Shown here: piece by piece, positions 52,495 to 62,180 of the stretch
Layout of the letters: each line of letters opens with the position of its first letter
How positions within the stretch are numbered: position 1 is the stretch's first letter
DNA from: Streptomyces albus subsp. albus
GTDB taxonomy: Bacteria; Actinomycetota; Actinomycetes; Streptomycetales; Streptomycetaceae
NCBI RefSeq assembly: GCF_000725885.1
Contig: NZ_JODR01000014.1
Coordinates: 1-64,000, forward strand
Direction of reading: 5' to 3'
DNA length: 64,000 nucleotides
The notes under the pieces: generated by a model
The model's input: the letters and a program-made list of their open reading frames with translations, nothing else
What the model was told of the DNA's origin: nothing
The model's database searches: none
Translations under genes and position numbers: made by a program

Positions 52495-52939
52495 CCGGCG
52501 GCTGACCGGCGCGGCCGGGCGCCCTCACCCGGGCCGCCCCAGACCGGCGGTCCCGGCCCGGGGTGTTCCGGCGTCGCATGACACCTGCCCTTGTGGCGTT
52601 CGGACCCCGTGAGGCCCTGGCCTGTGGACCATCGGGGCCTGTGAGGCCGCTGCTGACGTGCCGGCCCCGGAGACACGACCGCCGGAGCACGGTGGCCGCA
52701 GCACGGGTGCGGGGTTCCGCCGGCCGCCGACCCCTTCCGGAGCCGGGACCGGGACCTGGGCGGCGGCGCGGCCCGTCATCCCGCGCCGCCGCCCCTCACC
52801 GTGGGCCGGACACCCCGTATCGCGGACAGGCCGCCCCTCACCGTGGGGCGGGTCGCTCCGCACCGCGGACAGGCCGCCCCGGCCGCGGTCCGGGCACCCC
52901 CTCACCGTGAGGAGGTGCCCGTCGGCGCGCTCCCGTCCG
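52495..52939. other. 445-bp spacer with direct repeats
   Basis: No gene is supported. GCCGCCCCTCACCGTGGG occurs at 52788 and 52830 (42-bp period), and a shorter CCCCTCACCGTGAGG lies near 52898. Frames through it give no family pattern. It separates the small-protein group from the convergent flavoprotein gene. Confidence 0.55.
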
Positions 52940-54388
52940 TCATTCGGTGCTGCCGCCGGGCCGGTGGGCGGCGGCGCGGTCGGGGGAGCCGGCCGGCCGG
53001 CTCACGGGTGCGGGCAGCCGGCCCAGCCCCTCCGCCAGGGCCTCGGACGCCGCCCGCTCGCTGGGCGTGCGCTGTGTGTGCAGCGTGTGGGCCGGATGCG
53101 CGGCGGTGCTGTCGGGGACGGTCGACCCGGCCGGGACGGGGCCGGCCGCCCCCGTCGCGGGCGACAGCTCCGCCAGGTGCTGCCGTACCCCCTCCACGAG
53201 CCGCGGCGCGGTGAAGTGCGTGCCGTGCACGAAGCGCATCGCCGGGCCGAACGTCGGCACCGTCAGCAGGCCCGCGAAGAACAGCCCCGGGCAGGAGGAG
53301 CCGAACCGGGCGTCCAGCCACGGCGCGTCGCTGCCGCCGATCCGGCGCAGCCCCTCACGCAGTGTGGAGTCGAGCAGCGTCAGCCGGGACAGCCGGGGTG
53401 CGAACCCCGTGGCGGCCAGCACGTGTTCGGTCTCCAGGGTGCTGGCGGTGCCGTTCACCCCGGCGAGCCACAGCCGTACCCGCTCGCCCGGGCCGCCACC
53501 GAGGCGCCGCACACCGGGCGTGGTGCGGTCGGCCGCCGTGACGCGGTGGCCCAGCAGTACCGGCACCCCCTCCTCGAAGCGGTCCCGCAGCCACCAGGCG
53601 CCCGAGGGCCGGGGTGCGGTGTCGGCGATGCGCAGCCGCATCGCCGCGGGCAAGTGCCGCACCGCGCCGGGCAGTCGGGACCACACCCAGTTGGGCCAGC
53701 CGGTGCCCAGCGCGCTGACCGGCCGGCGCAGGGCGGCCGGCCGGCCGCGCTCCGGCTGCGGGGGAGCGTCCCAGGCCAGGTGCGAGGTACGGGCCACCAG
53801 CTGTACCCGGGCGCCCTCCTCGGCCAGCAGCGCCGCGGTCTCCAGCGCCGACTGCCCGGCGCCGAGCACGGTCACCTCCCGGCCCCGGAACGGGCTCAGA
53901 TCACGGTGGTGGGTGCTGTGGGAGGCCAGTTCGGCGGGCAGGCCGGCGAGTGCCGGGGGCCGGTGGGCGAACAGCGGCACACCGACGGCCAGCACCACGG
54001 CCCGGGCCAGCAGCCGCTCGCCCTCCGCGGTCTCGATGCGGAAGCCCTCCCGGTGCGGCGCCACCTTGGTCACCGTCTGCTCGTCCACGGGCGGCAGCGA
54101 CCGTTCGGCGAACCACGTCCCGTACTCGGCGAAGACGTCCAGCGGCAGCGGGGCGTCCTCGGTGCCGATCCCCTGGCCGGCGCAGTAGGCGGTCAGAGTG
54201 CGGCTGCCCTCCGGGTCCGCGATGGCGGTGGCCTCGGGGCGGGAGGCCAGCAGCATGCCGCGTGGCATGTGCTCCCGCCAGGTGGCCATCGGTCTGCCGA
54301 GCACCCGCAGATCGAGGCCCGCGGCGGCGGCGTGCGAGGCGACGGACAGTCCGTAGGGTCCGGCGCCCACGACTACGAGGTCGTACAT
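52940..54388 (-). CDS. FAD-dependent oxidoreductase, flavin-monooxygenase-like
   Basis: A 482-residue flavoprotein. Residues 3-20 have YDLVVVGAGPYGLSVASHAA, then MATWREHMPRGMLL (the FxxWR-like region of class B monooxygenases), the NADPH site VTVLGAGQSALETAALLAEEG near 193, and HVLAATGFAP near 320. It resembles lysine/ornithine-N-monooxygenase-like proteins, but the last 70 residues are low-complexity. ATG 54388 with AGAGGG upstream. The substrate is unknown; no siderophore genes are near. Confidence 0.82.
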   Translation of the reverse strand: MYDLVVVGAGPYGLSVASHAAAAGLDLRVLGRPMATWREHMPRGMLLASRPEATAIADPEGSRTLTAYCAGQGIGTEDAPLPLDVFAEYGTWFAERSLPPVDEQTVTKVAPHREGFRIETAEGERLLARAVVLAVGVPLFAHRPPALAGLPAELASHSTHHRDLSPFRGREVTVLGAGQSALETAALLAEEGARVQLVARTSHLAWDAPPQPERGRPAALRRPVSALGTGWPNWVWSRLPGAVRHLPAAMRLRIADTAPRPSGAWWLRDRFEEGVPVLLGHRVTAADRTTPGVRRLGGGPGERVRLWLAGVNGTASTLETEHVLAATGFAPRLSRLTLLDSTLREGLRRIGGSDAPWLDARFGSSCPGLFFAGLLTVPTFGPAMRFVHGTHFTAPRLVEGVRQHLAELSPATGAAGPVPAGSTVPDSTAAHPAHTLHTQRTPSERAASEALAEGLGRLPAPVSRPAGSPDRAAAHRPGGSTE

Positions 54389-54609
54389 GGCTTTCCCTCT
54401 CTGTGCAGACGGTGTTCCGGTGCGTGGTCGGTGTGCGCTCTCGCGGGTCCGCTCCCGGCGGTGCCGGTACGGGGTGTCGCACATCGGTGCGAGGGCATGT
54501 CCTGCCGGGGCGCCACGGGCGGGCGGGGTGAGAATTCCGCTGACGGTTCACCGGGGGTGCGGACCGGCCGGAGGCCGCACGTTGGGCCCGGCGGCGAGCA
54601 GGAGGACCC

Positions 54610-55929
54610 ATGCGGACCCGCGACATCAAGGCCAGCATCAGGACTCACGCCCGCGCACGGATCAGGGCGGTGCTGTCCGCCGTCGTCGCCGCGGGGGCGC
54701 TCGTCTCCTGCACCGTGCTGCCCGGTGGCGGACGCGACCCCGCCGGGGACCTCTCGCCCCGCCCCTCGGCCGGCGACTCCGCCCCGGGCCGCCCCTCCGC
54801 GACCGCCGCCGACTCGCCCGCCGCCCGGTCCGGCCCCGCCGGCCGGGCTGTCGGAGCCTTCCTCGGCTCCGGCCCGGAGGGCGTACGTCTTCTGCGGGGC
54901 ATGGAGGAGTGGCTGGGCGGCACCGATCTGCGCGTGGGCCACACCTACCTGCCCGGCGAGCGGTGGAGCGACATCGAGGGCCCGCCCGGGTTCCTGGAGC
55001 CCTGGGCCCGCTGGCGACGGGAGGAACCCGGGCACCTGTTCGTGCTCAACGTCCCCCTCCAGGCCCGCAACGAGGCAGGGCTGTCCGACGAGGAGGTGCG
55101 GGACCTGCTCGTGGACGGCGCGGCCGGCCGGTTCGACGGCCACTTCCGCACCCTCGCCGAACGGCTGGTGGAGCACGGGCTCGCCGACACCGTCCTGGTG
55201 CCGGGCTGGGAGATGAACGGCGCAACCTACGCGCACCGCTGCCGCCCCGACCCCGAGGCGTGGAAGGAGTACTGGCGCCGCGTGGTCACCACCATGCGGG
55301 CCGTGCCGGGCCAGCGGTTCCGGTTCGACTTCACACCCAGCCGCGGCCCCGACGCGATCCCCTGGACGCTGTGCTACCCGGGCGACGACGTGGTGGACAT
55401 CATCGGCATGGACGCCTACGACCAGCCGAAGGGCATGCCCTTCGAGGAGCAGGTGCGCGAACCCTTCGGACTCCAGGCGCACATCGACTTCGCCCGCCGC
55501 CACGGCAAACCGGTCTCCTACCCCGAGTGGGGCCTGTTCCGCAACGGCGACAACCCCGAGTACGTGCGCGGCATGCTCGCCTGGATGGAGCGGTACAAGC
55601 CCGTCTACGAGACCATCAGCGACTACTGCCCGCACGGCGTGTGGCGGTGCCGCGACAACCCCGAGGCGTCGGCCGCCTACCGGGAGGCCCTCTTCTCCCG
55701 GCCCGCGACCCCGCCGTCCACCCCGCCGTCCACGCCGCCGGCGCGCAGCGAACCCGCGTCGCAGCGCCCCCGCAGGTCCGGCCCGCCCCGGCCCCCGAAG
55801 CCGCCGCGCCCCGCGAGCCCGCCCGTGCCCGCACAGCAGCCCGCAGCGCCCCGGCCCTGGTGGGAGCGGTGCTGGGGCATCGGCCCCTACTGTCTGCGCC
55901 CGGACCGGCTGCGCGGCCCGGCCGGCTAG
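54610..55929 (+). CDS. Secreted GH26-like glycoside hydrolase
   Basis: A 439-residue exported protein. A lipobox-like LVSC at Cys34 follows an N-terminal hydrophobic stretch. The domain from ~80 to ~370 is GH26/beta-mannanase-like: the acid/base Glu201 in VPGWEMNG and the nucleophile Glu306 in SYPEWGLF are visible, with FDFTPSRGPDAIPWTLCYPGDDVVDIIGMDAYDQ between. A Pro/Arg-rich tail ends in WERCWGIGPYC. It probably trims the polysaccharide made by the facing gene cluster (inference). Confidence 0.85.
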   Translation: MRTRDIKASIRTHARARIRAVLSAVVAAGALVSCTVLPGGGRDPAGDLSPRPSAGDSAPGRPSATAADSPAARSGPAGRAVGAFLGSGPEGVRLLRGMEEWLGGTDLRVGHTYLPGERWSDIEGPPGFLEPWARWRREEPGHLFVLNVPLQARNEAGLSDEEVRDLLVDGAAGRFDGHFRTLAERLVEHGLADTVLVPGWEMNGATYAHRCRPDPEAWKEYWRRVVTTMRAVPGQRFRFDFTPSRGPDAIPWTLCYPGDDVVDIIGMDAYDQPKGMPFEEQVREPFGLQAHIDFARRHGKPVSYPEWGLFRNGDNPEYVRGMLAWMERYKPVYETISDYCPHGVWRCRDNPEASAAYREALFSRPATPPSTPPSTPPARSEPASQRPRRSGPPRPPKPPRPASPPVPAQQPAAPRPWWERCWGIGPYCLRPDRLRGPAG

Positions 55930-55975
55930 CCGCCCGGGCCGCGTACCGCACACCGTCCGCACCGTCGTCATACCG

Positions 55976-57205
55976 TCACCGGCCGGCCCCCTGGCCGGCC
56001 GTGCGGGAGCGCAGCGCCCGGATCCGCTCGCCCAGGCCGTGCTCCCGCAGCAGCCCGGCCGCCGCCCTGCGGGCCGCCACCCGGGCCGCGTGCAGCTCCA
56101 GCAGGGGCCGCAGCTCCCGGCGGGCCAGCAGATAGCGCCGGTTGACGACGGTCGCCGGGTGCCAGCGCAGCTTGTACGGTTCGGTGCCGCGCAGCAGGCT
56201 CAGCGTGCCGCGGCCCGTCGACGAGGCGTACTGCGCGTCGTGCCGCAGCAGCATGGTGGCGATGTCCACCCGCTGTGCGCGCAACTCCGGGTCCGCGCCG
56301 TACAGATAGCCGCACACCAGGTCCGGCGAGGTGAACGCGACGTCGCAGGCGGCCACCCGCGCACCGATCCGGTACTCGGTCACCGTGGCGTCCCCGTCGG
56401 CCACCAGCCGTTCGGCGGCGCGCACCAGATGTGTGCCGAAGCGGGGGCGCAGATGCTCCGCCGTCACGCCCCGGCCGCGCCACTGCCGCTCGTGCAGCTC
56501 CAGCATGGTGCGCACCGAGTCCGCGACCTGCTCGCCCGTCACCCGGTGCGCCACGATGCCGAGTTCGTCGATACGGCGCAGCTTGCGCCGGGTCCGCTTG
56601 GCGCTGGCCGGGGCGAGCCGCCCCAGCATCTCCTCGATCGGAATCCCGGGCAGCTCCAGACAGGTGGAGTCGGACAGACATCTGCGGGCCCCCGGCCAGG
56701 CCGCGTACAGCCGCTCTGCCGCACCGCCCGGACGCACCTCCCGCAGATCCAGTACGGCGCCGCGTGCCGCCGCGTGCAGGGCCCGCGCCAGCGCCTCCGC
56801 CGCGCGCGGGCAGCTGTCGTCCAGCAGCACGTCCTGGTAGTCGGAGATCGAGCCGCCCAGCGTGACCAGTGCGGGCAGCGGCCGGTGGACGAGCATCAGC
56901 GGCGCCGCCCCCACCAGCCTGCCGTTCTCCCGCACCACGACGATGCGCAGCCGGCCCCGCCGCCCGTACTCCCGCCACCACGACGACAGCCAGGCGTGGC
57001 TCTGGAACGGGGTGGCCGACCGGTTCCGCCTGCGCAGCCCCTCCCAGTCGTCGGCCAGCGCGGCGAAGCGGTCCTCCGCGCGGTACACCGCGGCGGACAG
57101 CCGGGCCGGCGGCCGGCCCGAGGCGTCACCCCGGCCGCCCCGCCACCGGGCCAGCACGGGACCGGCCAGCCTGTGCCGGGCGGGTGAGGACAGCGGCGGC
57201 GTCAC
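55976..57205 (-). CDS. CelD/BcsL-type GNAT acyltransferase
   Basis: A 409-residue protein of the Acetyltransf_6 (CelD-like) type, with SATPFQSHAWLSSWWREYGRRGRLRIVVVRENGRLVGAAPLML near residue 63 and YRIGARVAACDVAF and GYLYGADPELRAQRVDIATMLLRHDAQYA in the second half. Homologues in polysaccharide clusters add acyl groups to the polymer or its precursors. The GTG at 57205 overlaps the Wzz stop, so it is the last gene of the leftward operon. Confidence 0.85.
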   Translation of the reverse strand: MTPPLSSPARHRLAGPVLARWRGGRGDASGRPPARLSAAVYRAEDRFAALADDWEGLRRRNRSATPFQSHAWLSSWWREYGRRGRLRIVVVRENGRLVGAAPLMLVHRPLPALVTLGGSISDYQDVLLDDSCPRAAEALARALHAAARGAVLDLREVRPGGAAERLYAAWPGARRCLSDSTCLELPGIPIEEMLGRLAPASAKRTRRKLRRIDELGIVAHRVTGEQVADSVRTMLELHERQWRGRGVTAEHLRPRFGTHLVRAAERLVADGDATVTEYRIGARVAACDVAFTSPDLVCGYLYGADPELRAQRVDIATMLLRHDAQYASSTGRGTLSLLRGTEPYKLRWHPATVVNRRYLLARRELRPLLELHAARVAARRAAAGLLREHGLGERIRALRSRTAGQGAGR

Positions 57206-57966
57206 CGGGCCGCCTCCAGCTCGTCGGAGCGCTGCTCGGCCTCGCCGCTCTGCCCGGACGCCGGGGAGGTGTCAGCCGTGCCGTCCCCGCCCGGCGCGGG
57301 CGCGGGCACCGGTGCGGCGCCCGTATCGCGGCGCCGCTGCGGGCGGACCAGCAGCAGCAGTCCGCCCACCAGGCCGCCCGCGCTGGCCCCCACCGCCACG
57401 GCGACGGGCAGGGACGGGAACACCGGCTTCAAGGTGGCCGCCGCGGGCGAGACCACCGTCAGCCGCACCCCGGTGCGGTGCGCCGACTGCTTCGCCGTAC
57501 GGGTCAGCGAACGGGCCACCGCGTCGGCGTAGTCGGCCGCCCGGCCGGGCCGGGGCGAATCGCCGGTGATCTGCACCATCGGCGCGTCCGGCGAGGTGCT
57601 GGACCGCACGTGCGCACGCAGCACACCGCGCGGCAGTTTCGCGCGGGTCTCCGCCGCGGTCAGCACCACGGCGTCCGTGGCGATCTTCCCGTACGCCTGG
57701 GCGTAACCGAGCGCCGAGGCCGTGTCGGCCCGGGCGCCGGGGGAGACGAGCACATAACTGGACGCCTCGTACCTGGGCTCGGCCACTTCGGCGTAACCCG
57801 CACCGCCGGCCACGCCCAGCACGGCGCACACCGGCAGCGGCCACCAGCGGGGGATCCGGCGCAGCGGCCCCCGCCGCCGGGCCGGCGGCGCCGGTGCGGA
57901 CGGGCCCGCCTCCGCGCCCGGTGGCGCGGCCTCGGATGCGGCTTTTCCCGGAGCGGTTCTGGACAT
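57202..57966 (-). CDS. Wzz-like chain-length determinant protein
   Basis: A 254-residue membrane protein with two hydrophobic segments, near residues 43-58 (WPLPVCAVLGVAGGAGYA) and 187-206 (VAVAVGASAGGLVGGLLLLV). The part between reads YEASSYVLVSPGARADTASALGYAQAYGKIATD, as in polysaccharide co-polymerases, which set chain length. No tyrosine-kinase domain is fused. ATG follows GAGGTGA; it lies 14 bases after the glycosyltransferase. Confidence 0.85.
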   Translation of the reverse strand: MSRTAPGKAASEAAPPGAEAGPSAPAPPARRRGPLRRIPRWWPLPVCAVLGVAGGAGYAEVAEPRYEASSYVLVSPGARADTASALGYAQAYGKIATDAVVLTAAETRAKLPRGVLRAHVRSSTSPDAPMVQITGDSPRPGRAADYADAVARSLTRTAKQSAHRTGVRLTVVSPAAATLKPVFPSLPVAVAVGASAGGLVGGLLLLVRPQRRRDTGAAPVPAPAPGGDGTADTSPASGQSGEAEQRSDELEAAR

Positions 57967-57980
57967 CAACTCACCTCGCG

Positions 57981-59291
57981 TCAGGGGACTGGACTGGTCG
58001 TCGACGAGCTGTCGGAAGGCGCCGCGCCGGCCGCGGCACCGGCCGGCCGGGCGGGCACGGCCGGCCCGCTCCCGGGGCCGGGCCCGCCCGGCGCGCCGAG
58101 GGCGTCGCGGTAGACCCCCGCCAGCCGCTCCGCGCAGCGCGCGATGTCGTAGTGGCCGACGACGGGCGGCACGGGAAGCCGGTGCGGCCCGGCCGCGTGG
58201 GCGGCCAGCTCGGCACGGAGCGCGTCGGCCACCCCGTGCGGCGAGGCCGGCAGCGGGCGGGCGCCGGGCGCGGCGCCGGGCGGCAGGTCGGCCACCGCCG
58301 GGCACGCCGCGTAACGCACCGGCAGCCCCGCGGCCAGCGCTTCCAGGACGGCCAGCCCGAAGGACTCCTCCCGCGACGGCGACACGAACAGGTCCGCCGC
58401 CGCCAGCACCCCGGGCACATCGACCACACCGGCCACGTCAGCCGCATCGACCGCATCGGCCATGGCGACCACATCGCCCACGCCGCCCGCCGAGGCCCCC
58501 GCCGCACCGTCCAGGCCGCCCGCGCACGCGCCCAGCAGTCGCACCCGGTCCCCGGCGCCCCGCGCCCGGGCACGCTCCCGCAGCGCTGCCGCCTCCGGGC
58601 CGTCCCCGGCCAGCAGCAGCCGCACCCCGGGTACCGCAGCCACCGCGTCCACCAGGACGTCGAACCGCTTGCCCGGCACCAGCCGGCCCACCCCGGCCAC
58701 CACGAACTCCTCCGGCGCCACACCCAGGCGCCGCCGCACCCGGGCGCGCCGCCCGGCGTCGAAGCGGAAGCGGTCCGCGTCGATCCCGTTGGGCACCGTG
58801 CACAGCCGTGCCGCCGGGACGCCCCAGCGGCGCAGCCGGCCGGCCACCGTGTCCGAGACCGCCACGGTGGTGGTGCCCAGGCGCTCGGTCGCCAGATACA
58901 GGGCCCGCACACCCCGCGTGAGCGGCCGGCCTTCCAAGACGGCCTCGCCGAGGGAGTGTTCGGTGGCCACCACCGCCCGTACCCCGGCCAGCCGGGCGGC
59001 GATCCTGCCGTAGACGCACGCCCGGTACAGATGGGTGTGCACCAGGTCAAAGCGGCCGGCCCGTACCAGCCCCACCAGCCGGGGCAGCGCCGTCAGATCA
59101 CGGTTGCCGGCCATGCCCAGATGCACGACGCGGGTGCCGTCCGCGCGGATGCCCGCCGCGACGCTCCCCGGCTCGGTGAGGGTCACCACCTCGCCGTGCA
59201 CCCCGTGGCGGGGCAGCCGGCGCAGCAGCAGCCGCAACTGCTCCTCGGCGCCGCCCACCCCGAGCCCGGTGATGATGTGCAGCACCCTCAT
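57981..59291 (-). CDS. GT4 family glycosyltransferase
   Basis: A 436-residue GT-B enzyme. It has the N-terminal ITGLGVGGAEEQLRLLLRRL, the HTHLYRACVYGRIAARLAG segment, NGIDADRFRF, VGRLVPGKRFDVLVDAV, and the donor motif SREESFGLAVLEA with the EX7E pair Glu309/Glu317. Residues ~256-293 are an Ala/Val/Asp/Gly-rich insertion (DVVAMADAVDAADVAGVVDV) between the usual LLG and the LAAADLFV segment, where relatives have about ten residues. It adds a sugar to the polymer repeat unit in the cytoplasm. Confidence 0.9.
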   Translation of the reverse strand: MRVLHIITGLGVGGAEEQLRLLLRRLPRHGVHGEVVTLTEPGSVAAGIRADGTRVVHLGMAGNRDLTALPRLVGLVRAGRFDLVHTHLYRACVYGRIAARLAGVRAVVATEHSLGEAVLEGRPLTRGVRALYLATERLGTTTVAVSDTVAGRLRRWGVPAARLCTVPNGIDADRFRFDAGRRARVRRRLGVAPEEFVVAGVGRLVPGKRFDVLVDAVAAVPGVRLLLAGDGPEAAALRERARARGAGDRVRLLGACAGGLDGAAGASAGGVGDVVAMADAVDAADVAGVVDVPGVLAAADLFVSPSREESFGLAVLEALAAGLPVRYAACPAVADLPPGAAPGARPLPASPHGVADALRAELAAHAAGPHRLPVPPVVGHYDIARCAERLAGVYRDALGAPGGPGPGSGPAVPARPAGAAAGAAPSDSSSTTSPVP

Positions 59292-60079
59292 CGCGGCACC
59301 CCGCCCGGCCCGCCCGGTCCGCTCTGCGCCGCCGCCCCGGCGGCCGGTACGGCGGCGGCCGGCAGCGGCCTGCGGCGCAGCGGGTGCAGCACTTTCTTCG
59401 CGTACAGCCGCACGGCCGTGTCCCGCGCGTCGATGTGGACGCGGGGCAGCGCGTGCAGACCGGTGAGCGGCCCGGGGTCGATGGCGCAGGCGTACCCGTA
59501 GCCGGCGGCCCGCACCGCCTCGACAGCGCGCCGGTCGCACGTCCCGTACGGGTAGCAGAACCCCTCCGGGGCGGTGCCGGTCAACTCCGTCAGCAGCGCG
59601 CGGCTGTGCGCCGTCTCCCGTTCCAGTCCGGCGTCGTCGGCCGTCGTCAGAACGGTGTGCAGCAGGCCGTGCGAGCCGACCTCCATACCGGCCGCCGCCA
59701 CCGCGCGCACCCCGTCGGCGTCCAGCAACGGTTTGCGCGGACCCTCCTCGTCCCACGCGTTGACGCCGCCGAGCCGCCCCGGCAGCACGAACACGGTCGC
59801 CGTGCAGCCGTGGCGGCGCAGCACCGGCAGGGCGCCCGTCAGGAAGTCGGCGTACCCGTCGTCGAACGTCAGCCCCACCAGACCGGCCGCCCGGCCCGCC
59901 GCGCGCTCCCGCAGCAGCCGGCCGACGCCCACCCCGCGCAGCCCCCGCTCCCGCAGCCAGCGCAACTGCCGCTCCAGCCGGGCGGGGGCCACGGTGATCC
60001 GGTACGGGTCCTGCGTGCAGTCGGACACCGAGTGGTACATGAGCACCCACGGCGCCCGCGAACCGTTGTCAGCGCGCAT
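59288..60079 (-). CDS. Polysaccharide deacetylase
   Basis: A 263-residue NodB-type carbohydrate esterase. Motif 1 is TFDDGYAD (Asp73/74), motif 2 is GSHGLLH (His137, His141), and motif 3 is in FCYPYGTCD. It removes acetyl groups from a polysaccharide or lipid-linked precursor. It starts at ATG 60079, overlapping the MurJ-like gene by 11 bases, and its stop overlaps the GT4 start (ATGA). There is no signal peptide in view, so it may act at the cytoplasmic face. Confidence 0.9.
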   Translation of the reverse strand: MRADNGSRAPWVLMYHSVSDCTQDPYRITVAPARLERQLRWLRERGLRGVGVGRLLRERAAGRAAGLVGLTFDDGYADFLTGALPVLRRHGCTATVFVLPGRLGGVNAWDEEGPRKPLLDADGVRAVAAAGMEVGSHGLLHTVLTTADDAGLERETAHSRALLTELTGTAPEGFCYPYGTCDRRAVEAVRAAGYGYACAIDPGPLTGLHALPRVHIDARDTAVRLYAKKVLHPLRRRPLPAAAVPAAGAAAQSGPGGPGGVPR

Positions 60080-62180
60080 GCGTGATCCTCCGTTTGACGG
60101 TGGTGAACAGTTGGGGCAGCTCGGGCGCCCCCACCAGCAGGCCGACGCAGACGAACGCGACCGGCACCACGACCCCGCCGAGCGCCGCCCCCGCCAGCGG
60201 CGCCGCACACAGCCCGGCCGCGGCCCAGCCGGCCGCAGCCGCCGCGCCCGCCGCCAGCAGCAGCCGCAGCAGCCCGCCCGCCACCCGCGGCACGTCGATG
60301 GCCACCACCCGGGCGCCGAGCCCCCGCAACAGCAGCGCGGCCGTCGTCGTGATGCCCAGCGCGTTGGCGGCGGCGATGCCGTACACCCCCCACAGCCCGG
60401 CCGCCGGCAGCCCCGCACCCGCCGTCACGGCCAGCCCCACGCCCATCGAGGCCGCCGGGTACCACGGCGGCCGGTCCCCCGAGAAGAACGGCCGCACCAG
60501 CGCGCCGACCATGCTGTGGCCCAGCAGCCCGCACGTGTAGACCCGCATCACCGCGGCCGTCGCCGCCGTGTCCCGCGCGTCGAACGCGCCCCGCTGGAAG
60601 AGCAGCCCGATGATCTGCGGCGCGCACGCCACCACGTACGCGGCGCCCAGCAGCACCACGATCCCCGCCAGCGCCAGGTCCCGCTCCACCCGCCGCCGGG
60701 CCACCTCGGCGGCGCCGTCCGCCATGGCCCGGGCCACGACGGGGAACGTCACCGTGCACACCATCAGCGACAGCACCATCGGCAACTGGGCGACCTTCTG
60801 CGCGTAGTTGAGGTGCGAGATCGCCCCGGCCGGCAGGGAAGAGGCCACGAAGCGTTCGAAGAGGACCTGCGCCTGGCGGCTCACCGCGAAGGTGACCACC
60901 GGCGCCAGCGCGCCCAGGCCGACCGCCGTCAGCGCGCCGGCCCGGCAGCGCGGGGCCCGCACCGCACGGGGCCCCCGGCCCGGCAGCCGGCGCAGGAACG
61001 ACGGCAACTGGACCAGCACCATCAACGCCCCGCCGGCCGCCACCCCCAGCGCCGCGGCCCGCACCCCCCACAGGCCGTGCCCGGCGACGGTCACCCCGAT
61101 GATTCCGCAGTTGTACGCCACATAGATCGCGGCGGGCGCCACGAAGTGCCGGTGGGCGCGGAGGGCCGCGCTGAAGTAGCCGGCCACACCGAAGAAGAGC
61201 ACGGTGAGCGCGGTCAGCCGCAGACAGGCCGCCGCGGTGCTCACGTCGGCCAGCCCCGGGGCGAGCACCCGCACCACTTGGGGAGCCGCCAGCGCCAGCA
61301 GCCCCGCCGCGCCCGCCAGCCACAGCGCCATACGCGGCAGCGTGGCGGCCACCAGTGTCCGCACCGGGTCGTCGCCCTCGGCCCCGCCCGCGGCACGGCG
61401 GGCCAGCGCGACACTGAACGCGGGCACCAGCACCAGCGCCATGGCGTCCTCGATCAGCAGCGTCGAGGCCAGCTCGGGCACGGTCCAGGCCACCAGGAAC
61501 GCGTCGGTTGCCGCGTCCGCGCCGAACAGCTGCGCGATCGCCTGGTCGCGCAGCAGCCCGCACAGCGACCCGGCGGCGGTCAGCGCCGCCGTCACCGCCG
61601 CGGCCCGCGCCAGGAACCGCCCCAGCAGCGGCACTTCCTCGCCACCGACCCGGCGGGCCCGCCCCCGTCGCCCGGCGTCGGCCGGGCGGGGCTCCGGGGC
61701 GGCGGCCGTCGTCGGCGCGGCGGCTGCGGCCGGTGGCGGGGTGACCGGTGGCGGAGTGGTCGGCGACGGGGCGGCCGGTGGCGGGGTGACCGGTGCGATG
61801 GCCTCCAGCGGCACTTCCCGGCCGCCCTGGTGGGCCCGCCGGTCCGCGACGGTGCCGTCCGGGGCGTTCAGCCGTGCGTTCTGCGGGGCCTCCTGCCGGG
61901 TGCCCTGCGGGACGTTCTGCCGGGCGTCCTCCGCAGCGGACGAGGGGGCTGCCGGCGCGGTCCGGGGGGCGGCGGCCGTGCCCGACGCGGAGGCGGGCGG
62001 GTGGACGGGTGGGGCGGCGCGGTCGTCGCCACCCCGCGCCGCGGGGGCGTCCGGGCCGGTCACCGGCCGCGGTGCGCCAGGAACGGATGTGCCGTCCGGG
62101 CGCCGGTCAGCGGGACCCGCACCGGCCATGTGCCGCGCGGAAGCAGGCCGTTCGGACGGCGGGCGCCGGTCGCCGCTCAT
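60069..62180 (-). CDS. MurJ/Wzx-like lipid-linked oligosaccharide flippase
   Basis: A 703-residue membrane protein. Residues 1-~190 are disordered (Pro, Ala, Thr-rich). The MVIN/MurJ domain follows, with 14 or so membrane segments: SLCGLLRDQAIAQLFGADAATDAFLVAW, YFSAALRAHRHFVAPA and QRGAFDARDTAATAAVM. In this setting it most likely moves the undecaprenyl-linked repeat unit across the membrane, not peptidoglycan precursors. ATG 62180 overlaps the O-antigen-ligase-like stop. A longer frame upstream is out of frame with that gene and is ignored. Confidence 0.88.
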   Translation of the reverse strand: MSGDRRPPSERPASARHMAGAGPADRRPDGTSVPGAPRPVTGPDAPAARGGDDRAAPPVHPPASASGTAAAPRTAPAAPSSAAEDARQNVPQGTRQEAPQNARLNAPDGTVADRRAHQGGREVPLEAIAPVTPPPAAPSPTTPPPVTPPPAAAAAPTTAAAPEPRPADAGRRGRARRVGGEEVPLLGRFLARAAAVTAALTAAGSLCGLLRDQAIAQLFGADAATDAFLVAWTVPELASTLLIEDAMALVLVPAFSVALARRAAGGAEGDDPVRTLVAATLPRMALWLAGAAGLLALAAPQVVRVLAPGLADVSTAAACLRLTALTVLFFGVAGYFSAALRAHRHFVAPAAIYVAYNCGIIGVTVAGHGLWGVRAAALGVAAGGALMVLVQLPSFLRRLPGRGPRAVRAPRCRAGALTAVGLGALAPVVTFAVSRQAQVLFERFVASSLPAGAISHLNYAQKVAQLPMVLSLMVCTVTFPVVARAMADGAAEVARRRVERDLALAGIVVLLGAAYVVACAPQIIGLLFQRGAFDARDTAATAAVMRVYTCGLLGHSMVGALVRPFFSGDRPPWYPAASMGVGLAVTAGAGLPAAGLWGVYGIAAANALGITTTAALLLRGLGARVVAIDVPRVAGGLLRLLLAAGAAAAAGWAAAGLCAAPLAGAALGGVVVPVAFVCVGLLVGAPELPQLFTTVKRRITHAR

